A stretch of 64,000 nucleotides of DNA. Source: Candidatus Gastranaerophilales bacterium (GTDB lineage Bacteria > Cyanobacteriota > Vampirovibrionia > Gastranaerophilales > Gastranaerophilaceae). The notes under the pieces were generated by a model. It did no database searches. It worked only from the letters and a program-made list of their open reading frames with translations, and was not told the DNA's origin. The stretch spans positions 62,001 to 126,000 of the forward strand of contig CANQJT010000005.1 in the NCBI GenBank assembly GCA_947624325.1. The letters run 5' to 3'. Of this stretch, positions 26,988 to 34,417 are shown in pieces; position 1 is the first letter of the stretch; each line of letters begins with the position of its first letter. The translations under genes and the position numbers were made by a program.

Positions 26988-27005
26988 AAACTCCTCAGGT
27001 GGGAC
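26988..27005. repeat. putative attachment site (left), copy of tRNA-Asn 3' end
   Basis: AAACTCCTCAGGTGGGAC, identical over 18 bp to 46696-46713, where it is the 3' end of the intact tRNA-Asn gene plus four flanking bases. It lies 19.7 kb away in the same orientation. Confidence 0.65.
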
Positions 27006-27226
27006 AGCTACGGCACTGCCTTCGCATACAGGCTCAGTCACACTCCGCTTCGCTTCGGATACAGGCTCACAATCTTCGCATTGCTTAGATGTTCGCTTTG
27101 TAATCCTCACTTCGTTGCGGTGCTTCGCTGTCTTGAAATTGCTTTTCGCTCCGGTTTGGTGTTCGCTCGGGTGTTGCTTGATACAAAATTTTAATGTGAT
27201 GTATTTTTATCAACTTCTGACAAAAT
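27006..27226. other. GC-rich non-coding stretch next to the left repeat
   Basis: About 175 bases much richer in GC than the surroundings, with many TTCGCT/TTCGCA words and an internal imperfect repeat (27020-27036 and 27053-27069, CTTCG.ATACAGGCTCA). It keeps a frame open in continuity with the fragment to its left, but the composition does not look coding. It may be the former DNA downstream of a tRNA gene or the end of a mobile element. Nothing else is visible up to the IrrE gene. Confidence 0.45.
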
Positions 27227-28372
27227 TTAAACCTTAAGTTTAGGTTTAATATTAGAAATTGTTGTATCCGGAATTGCAAGTTTACCCTTTTCTAAGCCTA
27301 ATAAAAACTCTATTTCATCAGAATTTAAAGCCAAATCAACACTTATATCTTCTAATAATGATTGAACTGTATGAATATTGTTATCTAAAAGCAAATCAAT
27401 TGCATATTTCAACATTGTAGGCTCTGGAATTATAATTGAATCATCATATGGTTCATGCGTCTTCCAACCCTTTTGTGACATTTTTTTCATTAAGTACTGG
27501 TATTGATTGTATGTCATTAAATTCAAATTATATGCACGAATAATCATCGCTGATATTGAAACATTCCACTTTTTCTTTAATCTGACATAATAATCTAAAC
27601 TGTACCTATATCTTTCAGGAAGGTCTTTTATAAATGCTTCCTTTGGCAATAAAAATGAAGCGGCAAATTCATTGGCTTGCTTTTCTAAAAATTTAAATTC
27701 TTCTCTTGAAATAGCTTCTATATCTTCACTTTTTGGATGTAGCAGTATATGTCCTAATTCATGAGCCGCATCAAATTGTATCCTTGAGAAAGAAGGTTTA
27801 TTTTTAGACAAAGTAACTATATATCTTTCCTCGTTGTTTATTTGTATTGATTGATTAAAGGCATCAATATCATCAGTATCTGTTTTTGTAAGTAAAACAA
27901 TTAGTCCTTGCTTTTCTAGCAAATGAATCATATTTGTAATTGGTTCAAAACCTAGCCCCCAAAACTCTCTTATTTTTGATGAAAAAGCCTCAATATCCCC
28001 ATCAAAGTCAATATTGTTAGGAATATTTAAGACTGGAAAATCCATATATTTTAATAGATACTCGCATAATTGAGCTCTAAACTGATTCTGTAATTTTTGT
28101 TGTTCCCGGTATTTTTTATTAGTTGTTAATAAAGCTCTGAAATACGGAGTTCCTGCTGGTATAGTTTTTTTATTTTGAAAGAAAAATTGTCTTGGAAAGT
28201 TTAATTCTTTAATTATTTTAAATAAATTTTCTACCTCAGGAATAATTTTATCTGTTTCATACAAAGATATTGTTTGTTTTTTTACTCCGATTTTTTGAGC
28301 AAGCTCTTCAGTCGTTAATCCTCTATAGGTTCGAGCAATTTTTAACTGTTCACCGCTAAATTTATTTTTCAT
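27227..28372 (-). CDS. XRE regulator fused to ImmA/IrrE metallopeptidase
   Basis: 381 residues. A helix-turn-helix of the XRE type spans 7-60 (LKIARTYRGLTTEELAQKIG). The zinc peptidase domain has H204-E205-x2-H208 with E235 as likely third ligand (RIQFDAAHELGHILLHP...ANEFAASFLLP). Proteins of this design cleave phage-type repressors or regulate stress and mobile elements. The stop of the upstream DUF5986-like gene lies six bases before its ATG, so they form one operon. On an integrated element it is the natural candidate for the switch between quiet and active states. Confidence 0.85.
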   Translation of the reverse strand: MKNKFSGEQLKIARTYRGLTTEELAQKIGVKKQTISLYETDKIIPEVENLFKIIKELNFPRQFFFQNKKTIPAGTPYFRALLTTNKKYREQQKLQNQFRAQLCEYLLKYMDFPVLNIPNNIDFDGDIEAFSSKIREFWGLGFEPITNMIHLLEKQGLIVLLTKTDTDDIDAFNQSIQINNEERYIVTLSKNKPSFSRIQFDAAHELGHILLHPKSEDIEAISREEFKFLEKQANEFAASFLLPKEAFIKDLPERYRYSLDYYVRLKKKWNVSISAMIIRAYNLNLMTYNQYQYLMKKMSQKGWKTHEPYDDSIIIPEPTMLKYAIDLLLDNNIHTVQSLLEDISVDLALNSDEIEFLLGLEKGKLAIPDTTISNIKPKLKV

Positions 28373-28378
28373 TATACT

Positions 28379-29125
28379 TTATTCTTCCTCATTAACATCT
28401 TTTTCGTCGTTTTTATCATTTTTAATTTCCGGCATTGTATCTTTATCCTGTACTAAGAAATCTTTCTTTAATGTCGGTTTTATTATATCCACCTCGTTGG
28501 ATTTATTTACATCATCAAGGAATGTATAGCTTGGTCTCAAGTATTGACTCCAATTCTCTTCTTCAACTAATTCTAACGCAGAATTAAAAATGTATGCTTT
28601 TAATTCCTCTATATTATAACCGCTTTTTTTAATTGTAATTATGCAATGTCTGAATTCTTTATCTGTTTGCATTTCAAGATTAGAGCACAATTCTTTCAAT
28701 TGTCGCTCAAGTTCATCCTCAGGAAATAACTCTGTCTCAATTCCCGGAATAGTTATTTGGTGGGTTTTACCTTCCAACCCTTTATTTTTAAGGGACAAAA
28801 TGTCTATATAATGTGGTACTTCACGTTTTTTGTCTTTTAAAATTTTGTTAAGAGCATCTTCACTCATGCAGGTAAAAAGAAGATTTGAATTTAAATCAAG
28901 CAATAACAATAATTCATAAAAGCCACGTCTTACAATATCGTATCTTAAATTATCATCGCAAAAAGAAATAAGAATGCCATTTGTTAAATCACGCGGTAGC
29001 ATATTTTTGTAATTACTGGTAGGGGTATTTATTTGTTTAACCCAATATTCTAATTCTTCCCCAAAGCCTTCGATATGGCTATTTGCTATTCTTTGTTTTA
29101 ATTCTTCACTAATTTTTTCGAGCAT
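28379..29125 (-). CDS. DUF5986-like protein, operon partner of the IrrE regulator
   Basis: 248 residues. The middle, RRGFYELLLLLDLNSNLLF followed by MSEDALNKILKDKKREVPHY and IDILSL, follows the pattern I associate with DUF5986, seen in phages and mobile elements. The C-terminus (~225-248) is a strongly acidic tail (KNDKNDEKDVNEEE). An excellent AAGGAGG site precedes the ATG. Its molecular role is unknown. Pairing with a repressor-peptidase suggests it is an effector or a regulated component. Confidence 0.65.
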   Translation of the reverse strand: MLEKISEELKQRIANSHIEGFGEELEYWVKQINTPTSNYKNMLPRDLTNGILISFCDDNLRYDIVRRGFYELLLLLDLNSNLLFTCMSEDALNKILKDKKREVPHYIDILSLKNKGLEGKTHQITIPGIETELFPEDELERQLKELCSNLEMQTDKEFRHCIITIKKSGYNIEELKAYIFNSALELVEEENWSQYLRPSYTFLDDVNKSNEVDIIKPTLKKDFLVQDKDTMPEIKNDKNDEKDVNEEE

Positions 29126-29305
29126 GTAAGCCTCCTTTACATGCTATTATTTCTAAAAACTTAAAATTTGTCAAGTATATTTATAATATTTGTTAAGATA
29201 CCGTATGTATTTTACAAAAAGTTGTTTTTTGTCTTAAACTTAAAGATTCTTGAATGTTCCGTTCTATAGTTATTATAGCATAGATATACGTGATAAAATA
29301 TAATT

Positions 29306-29662
29306 ATGGAAATTTTAGAAAGATTAGCAAAATCAAAATTTAGGAGCAGATTTAAGCTACGCTCAAAGGAGCTTGAATACATCAAGGATAAGGGACTTGA
29401 TACCATTTATTCTCATGCCTGCGATTTTATTCGTGATCGAGTTGCACCGGCAGAACCTGCGAACGACGGCAAACAAACTCCAATGCGAGGACATCCTGTT
29501 TTTATCGCTCAACACGCAACGGCTACCTGCTGTCGTGGGTGTATTGAAAAATGGCACAAATTTCCCAAACACAGAGAACTAACTGCAACCGAACAAGAAT
29601 ACCTTGTTTCTGTAATTATGGAATGGATAAACCACCAAATTAATTCAACTCCTGTTTTATAA
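29306..29662 (+). CDS. DUF4186 family protein
   Basis: 118 residues, full length. Contains RSRFKLRSKELEYIKDKG, PMRGHPVFIAQHATATCCRGC and IEKWHKFPKHRELTATEQEY, the conserved core of DUF4186; the C-C-x2-C cluster with histidines suggests a metal site. Found often near defense and mobile genes; function unknown. TAAAAT/TATAAT lies just before the ATG and there is no ribosome binding site, so it may be leaderless. Confidence 0.8.
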   Translation: MEILERLAKSKFRSRFKLRSKELEYIKDKGLDTIYSHACDFIRDRVAPAEPANDGKQTPMRGHPVFIAQHATATCCRGCIEKWHKFPKHRELTATEQEYLVSVIMEWINHQINSTPVL

Positions 29663-29721
29663 CCGTTCAAAATATGTTCAAATCCATGTTTGTGATACCC
29701 TAAAGAAAAAAGGAATGGTCT

Positions 29722-32214
29722 ATGGGAAATATGAATACAGATGAACAAAAACGTTTATTCAAGGATTGGTTACAGAATAGTCGAAAGATTAGTCAATCAA
29801 CGCTAATTGCTTATACTGAAGATATTTTGTTTAAATTAAAAGAGATTATAACTCTTTCCAACAATGAAAAAATTAAGTCTTTAAATCCAAATATGTACGC
29901 TTATCAAACAAAAACAGAGTTTGATTATTTTGTAAACATAATAAAAAGTGATCCGAATTTCGATATTATAAATAAAACAGGTCAAGCTCAAAGTGGTTGG
30001 GTATCAACCCCATTGAATCATTATGGCAAATTCTTAGTTCAAAATGGTAATGATACTGTTAATTTTACCTGGATTCCTTTTTATAAAGAATTCGCTAATA
30101 AGTTGCTTGAATATCAGAACAATCGTCCTGAATTAATAAATAAAATAAAAGATATCTTTTTAAGAATGAGTAATTTAACACTTCCAACATTAGAAAGAGA
30201 TAATAACATTATTGATATCGATCCGTTTACTGTTTTTGGTTTGTTTAATAAAGGAATTACTAATAATAACAGATTAGAATTAATATCATTGATAAAAGAA
30301 TCTTTTAATATAAATGCAGATATCCCAAAAGATTTTAACGGAATTCCAGTATTAAATAATCAAAAATCTACTTTTTATTATTTTATAGGCGACAGATCTG
30401 ATAATGATATAAATAATTTATGGGATTTGTATAAAGTAGCTCTTGATTATGAAAAAAATAGTCTGCCGATTTTAGAAGCAAATTTTGATAACATTTTCAA
30501 TACTGTAAAAGGGCAGCAGGGTGTTAAGTGGAATATAACAATGGGGCTATTCTGGATATCTCCATATATGTTTATTAACCTTGATTCAAAAAATAGGACA
30601 GTCCTGCAAAAAGAATCTCTTATTTCAGGTGTGATAAAACAAAAATTAAAAGTTTTTGGTAATAACCTACCAACAGGTAAGGATTATTTAGATTTTTGCA
30701 AACAATTGCGTTCGGAACTTGCAAATAACAAAAACGGGATTAACGATTTCCCTGCATTTTCTTTTTATGCAGATAGAACAATAAATTATACAATCAATGA
30801 TGATGATTTTAACGATAAGGAGATTGATAAAATGAATATTCCTTTAAATCAAATTTTATATGGCCCTCCGGGAACTGGTAAAACATATAACACTGTTTTA
30901 AAAGCAATGAGTATTATTGATAATACGGAATATAAAGATGTTTCAGATGAACAATACTCTGCTCTAAAAGCTAGATTTGACGAGTTAAAACAAGCAGGGC
31001 AAATTGAATTTGTAACATTCCATCAATCATATTCTTATGAAGAATTTGTTGAAGGAATAAAACCATATATTCCTGAATGGGGTACAACAGATAATACTGA
31101 AGTTAGATATATTGGTGAAAACGGAATATTTAAAAGAATATGTAAAAAAGCGGAAAGTCCAATAATTAAAAGTAATGATAACAATCTTGAATTAAACGAT
31201 AATCCAAAAATATGGAAGGTTTCATTGATGAAAACCGGTGAAAATGATATAAGAAAAGATTGTATGGAAAATAACAGAATAAGGATTGGATTTGATAAAT
31301 ATGGTGAAACAATTAATGATGAAACCATATTCGATGATGGCGGAAGTAGGGTATTATCAGCCTTTATAGATAAAATGGAAATTGGTGATATTGTTTTATC
31401 CTGTTATTCAGAGAAGACAATTGATGCAATTGGTGTTGTGACAAGTGAATATAAATGGAATAATGATTTCCCACAATATAAAAGATATAGAGAAGTAAAA
31501 TGGCTAGCAAAAGGCTTAAATCATAATATTTTGGAAATAAATAATGGTACAAAATTTACACTTGGAACAGTTTATCAATTAAACAATATGTCACTAAAAG
31601 ATGTATTAGATATTGTGGACGAACAAGAACAAGTTACCAGTTACAAAGACAATGATAAACCATATATTCTAATTATTGATGAAATCAACCGTGGCGATGT
31701 TTCAAAAATATTTGGCGAATTGATTACTTTAATTGAGGAAGATAAACGTATTGGTAATAAGCATCAGATGAAGATTACATTACCTTATTCAAAAGAATCT
31801 TTCGGCGTACCTAATAACTTATACATTATCGGAACAATGAATACGGCAGACCGTTCAATTGCGCTTCTTGATACAGCATTAAGACGTCGTTTTGATTTCG
31901 AAGAAATTATGCCAAGACCTGAATTGCTTGGTGGCAAAGTTGTTGAAGGTATTAATTTGCAAACTTTATTAACAAGAGTAAATGAACGCATTACAAACAA
32001 ATATGATAGAGATCATCAAATCGGTCATTCATATTTAATGGGTGTAAATACCAAAGAACAACTTGAAAGAGCCTACAAAAATCGAATATTGCCGTTGCTC
32101 AATGAATATTTCTACAACGAATCAAAAACCGTTGCCGAGATTTTAAATTGCAGCGAAGATGAACTTAAAACAATTGATTTTATTTCTATTTTAGGTAAAG
32201 CTCAAGGTGCATAA
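29722..32214 (+). CDS. mcrB: McrB-like AAA+ GTPase with internal EVE-like domain
   Basis: 830 residues. N-terminal ~370 is a recognition region, unrelated to E. coli McrB's DNA-binding domain by eye. The AAA+ motor has Walker A LYGPPGTGKTYN (~378-389), Walker B ILIIDEINRGDVSKIFGEL (~650), and GTMNTADRSIALLDTALRRRF (~703) with sensor and arginine finger. Between Walker A and B, about residues 495-625, sits an insertion of the EVE/YTH type (KIWKVSLMKTGEND, then IGDIVLSCYSEKTIDAIGVV and VKWLAKGL), a fold that reads modified bases. McrB moves along DNA with GTP and directs McrC to cut modified DNA. McrC follows after two bases. Confidence 0.85.
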   Translation: MGNMNTDEQKRLFKDWLQNSRKISQSTLIAYTEDILFKLKEIITLSNNEKIKSLNPNMYAYQTKTEFDYFVNIIKSDPNFDIINKTGQAQSGWVSTPLNHYGKFLVQNGNDTVNFTWIPFYKEFANKLLEYQNNRPELINKIKDIFLRMSNLTLPTLERDNNIIDIDPFTVFGLFNKGITNNNRLELISLIKESFNINADIPKDFNGIPVLNNQKSTFYYFIGDRSDNDINNLWDLYKVALDYEKNSLPILEANFDNIFNTVKGQQGVKWNITMGLFWISPYMFINLDSKNRTVLQKESLISGVIKQKLKVFGNNLPTGKDYLDFCKQLRSELANNKNGINDFPAFSFYADRTINYTINDDDFNDKEIDKMNIPLNQILYGPPGTGKTYNTVLKAMSIIDNTEYKDVSDEQYSALKARFDELKQAGQIEFVTFHQSYSYEEFVEGIKPYIPEWGTTDNTEVRYIGENGIFKRICKKAESPIIKSNDNNLELNDNPKIWKVSLMKTGENDIRKDCMENNRIRIGFDKYGETINDETIFDDGGSRVLSAFIDKMEIGDIVLSCYSEKTIDAIGVVTSEYKWNNDFPQYKRYREVKWLAKGLNHNILEINNGTKFTLGTVYQLNNMSLKDVLDIVDEQEQVTSYKDNDKPYILIIDEINRGDVSKIFGELITLIEEDKRIGNKHQMKITLPYSKESFGVPNNLYIIGTMNTADRSIALLDTALRRRFDFEEIMPRPELLGGKVVEGINLQTLLTRVNERITNKYDRDHQIGHSYLMGVNTKEQLERAYKNRILPLLNEYFYNESKTVAEILNCSEDELKTIDFISILGKAQGA

Positions 32215-32216
32215 TT

Positions 32217-33524
32217 ATGGCAGCAACTAAGAATTTAATAGTTGCATACGAACACGACAGGCTTCTAAAATGTGATGAAGCCTGCAATAATTGTGTGTCT
32301 GAATATATTGATGGTTCGTGTTGTATAAATTACTGTAAGCCTACACATTTTAAAGAGCTCTATGATTATTGCGTTAATAAAAACATTGACTGCGGATTTG
32401 ATTACATTCCAAAAGAAAAATGTATAAAGTTTGATAAATACACAGGCGTTATACAACTTAAGGATGGCACATATCTTGAAATACTACCTAAAATAGATAA
32501 AAATACAAATTTGGAAGATAGTCGTAAAGTATTTGAGAACCTAATATTTGCATCACACAATTTAACTCAAGAATATAAACACAATAAAATTAGCGATAGT
32601 GATACAAGAAAAGATAATCATATAATTGAAATTTTTATATCTGTTTTTTGTAAGGATATTCTTGAATTATTAAAAAGAGGGATTAAAAAATCTTATATTA
32701 GAAAATCAGAAAATCTCAATAATTACAAAGGCAAGTTAAATTTTTCAGAACATATTAAACACAATATCACTTCAAAAAACAATTTTTTTGTCGAATATAG
32801 CGAATTTAGTTTAGATATTCCGGAAAACAGAATTTTGAAATCCGCCTGTTTATACTTGATAAAACAAACAGAAATCGAAGAAAATAAAAAAGTTCTAAGA
32901 CGATTTTTAATTGAGCTTGATGACGTTTCTCCGTGTACGAATCTTGATAAAGATTTACAGGAAAAACAAATAAATAGACTTCACGAATACTATTCCAGAC
33001 CATTACAATATGCGGAGTTCTTTTTAAGGCACGACAATTTTATGCCGCGCAGAGGAAGAACGGCTCTTCCTGCATTGTTATTCCCGTTAAATAAAATGTT
33101 TGAAGATTATATTGAAAACTTGTTTAAACAAAGTAATGTTGATTATCGAGTGCAATATAGTCGTTATAATCTTATCTTTACAGGCGAGAAAGAATTATTT
33201 AATACACAAATGGATTTTATTATTACATCAAAAGATAAAAACCGAAAACTTATTTTAGATGCCAAGTGGAAAGAGTTGGATATAAATGATGAAAAATTAG
33301 GAGTAAGCCAAACAGATTTATACCAATTACACAATTACGCTTCAATTATACGTTCAAAAGAATCAGAAAATGTTTTTATTGCACTATTGTATCCGCAAAC
33401 ATCTAAATTTAACGAGGTCAAAGAATGGACATATTTTGATGAAACTAAGATTTATATTATACCTGTAAATGTCTTAAAAACAGAAGATAATGCTCAATTA
33501 TTGAATATCGCTCAGAATTTTTAA
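32217..33524 (+). CDS. mcrC: McrC-like nuclease subunit
   Basis: 435 residues. The N-terminal half carries cysteine pairs (CDEACNNCVSEY, CCINYC) that could bind zinc, and a strand-rich region (GVIQLKDGTYLEILPKID). The C-terminal PD-(D/E)xK nuclease shows TQMDFIITSKDKNRKLILDAKWKEL: D for metal, then D-A-K. McrC gives McrB its cutting activity in the Type IV modification-dependent restriction system. It lies two bases after mcrB and overlaps the convergent small gene by four bases. Confidence 0.85.
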   Translation: MAATKNLIVAYEHDRLLKCDEACNNCVSEYIDGSCCINYCKPTHFKELYDYCVNKNIDCGFDYIPKEKCIKFDKYTGVIQLKDGTYLEILPKIDKNTNLEDSRKVFENLIFASHNLTQEYKHNKISDSDTRKDNHIIEIFISVFCKDILELLKRGIKKSYIRKSENLNNYKGKLNFSEHIKHNITSKNNFFVEYSEFSLDIPENRILKSACLYLIKQTEIEENKKVLRRFLIELDDVSPCTNLDKDLQEKQINRLHEYYSRPLQYAEFFLRHDNFMPRRGRTALPALLFPLNKMFEDYIENLFKQSNVDYRVQYSRYNLIFTGEKELFNTQMDFIITSKDKNRKLILDAKWKELDINDEKLGVSQTDLYQLHNYASIIRSKESENVFIALLYPQTSKFNEVKEWTYFDETKIYIIPVNVLKTEDNAQLLNIAQNF

Positions 33525-33754
33525 AGTCGTTCTATATACCAGTTGCTATTACCAAAATGGTTAAAGTTCCAATGAAGTTCAAAATAAAAATTAAACTCCA
33601 AAGAGTTGTCATCTTTGAAGTTCCAAGAATATTTATTTAATTGTGTTTTGCGATAACTTTCAAAGGCCTCCTGAATTTCTTTTGCAAACTTTTTCCTAAA
33701 TTCAGAATACGGAATATCCAACGTTTCTTTGGTTAATTTATTTTTCAAAATCAT
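33521..33754 (-). CDS. small protein of unknown function
   Basis: 77 residues from ATG 33754, which overlaps the end of the upstream small gene by 17 bases, so translational coupling decides the start; a longer frame to 33823 has no such support. Reads MILKNKLTKETLDIPYSEFR, then KKFAKEIQEAFESYRKTQLN, then an aromatic end (FNFYFELHWNFNHFG). No family recognised; the aromatic, beta-like C-terminus is unusual. Confidence 0.55.
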   Translation of the reverse strand: MILKNKLTKETLDIPYSEFRKKFAKEIQEAFESYRKTQLNKYSWNFKDDNSLEFNFYFELHWNFNHFGNSNWYIERL

Positions 33755-33938
33755 CTTCAAACCCTCTGATATTATCAAGTTCAATGTTGTAGCGTTTGCC
33801 GGTTTTATCAACGCAAGTTGCAAAATCGACTGTTTTATCGGTATATTTGTTTTCCCATAAACAAATTAACAGTCCGATTTCTTGTGTTCTAAGATTCAAA
33901 ATCTTTGTCCCATATAGCTTGTAATCTTTTTCAACCAT
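33738..33938 (-). CDS. small protein of unknown function
   Basis: 66 residues, strong AAAGGAAC site before the ATG. MVEKDYKLYGTKILNLRTQE, IGLLICLWENKYTDKTVDF, then GKRYNIELDNIRGFEDDFEK: alternating strands typical of a small beta-barrel such as an SH3-like fold. It is the first gene of a two-gene unit with the 77-residue protein. Confidence 0.55.
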   Translation of the reverse strand: MVEKDYKLYGTKILNLRTQEIGLLICLWENKYTDKTVDFATCVDKTGKRYNIELDNIRGFEDDFEK

Positions 33939-33973
33939 AATTTGTTCCTTTCAAGCTACACCATTCATTGCTC

Positions 33974-33994
33974 TTTCCGCGGGAAACATCAAGT
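33974..33994. promoter_or_regulatory. operator-like palindrome shared with the Mu-like module
   Basis: TTTCCGCGGGAAACATCAAGT: a CCGCGG-centred palindrome followed by GAAACATCAAGT, which is repeated exactly at 40942-40953 beside TTTCCG in the control region of the Mu-like repressor. It lies upstream of the two small minus-strand genes. Between it and 34067 are two TTTAAACGG direct repeats (about 34038-34066). Confidence 0.45.
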
Positions 33995-34067
33995 ATATGC
34001 GTCAAAAATCGTATCATTTGGACATAATAATTTTTTGAACATGATTTAAACGGCTTTTAAACACCTT

Positions 34068-34301
34068 TTAAACGGTATTTAAATCTTCAACTTCTTTTTC
34101 GTGGTCTATAAAGAATGCATTTAAAACATCAGCATCATTGCGCAGGTGTTTAACAACTGGCGCGAGATTATAGCATTCTTCGATTTCCGGCTGATTTGCT
34201 ACAAAATAATCTATAACGACGGCAGTGTTATAAATATTATCCGACCACTTACTTAATTGCTTAAACTCCTTTGGCGTAATATTCATTCCGACTTTTTCCA
34301 T
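34068..34301 (-). CDS. small protein of unknown function
   Basis: 77 residues with a very good AAAGGAGG site. MEKVGMNITPKEFKQLSKWS, DNIYNTAVVIDYFVANQPEI, EECYNLAPVVKHLRNDADVL: predominantly helical, acidic. Position between McrBC and the restriction-modification pair suggests mobile-element cargo or control; no family recognised. Confidence 0.55.
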   Translation of the reverse strand: MEKVGMNITPKEFKQLSKWSDNIYNTAVVIDYFVANQPEIEECYNLAPVVKHLRNDADVLNAFFIDHEKEVEDLNTV

Positions 34302-34417
34302 ACGACCTCCTTTAACGTGTCGTATTCATCACTCATAATTGAAATATATTCAAGTTTTAGGTTAACATTTTTACAATAAGATAATAACTCATATTCATGA
34401 TACTATAACAGTAAGCT

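Noticed and set aside
29363-29582. Open frames opposite or shifted over the DUF4186 gene
   Set aside because: They mirror the conserved DUF4186 frame, have no binding site and no recognizable protein pattern.
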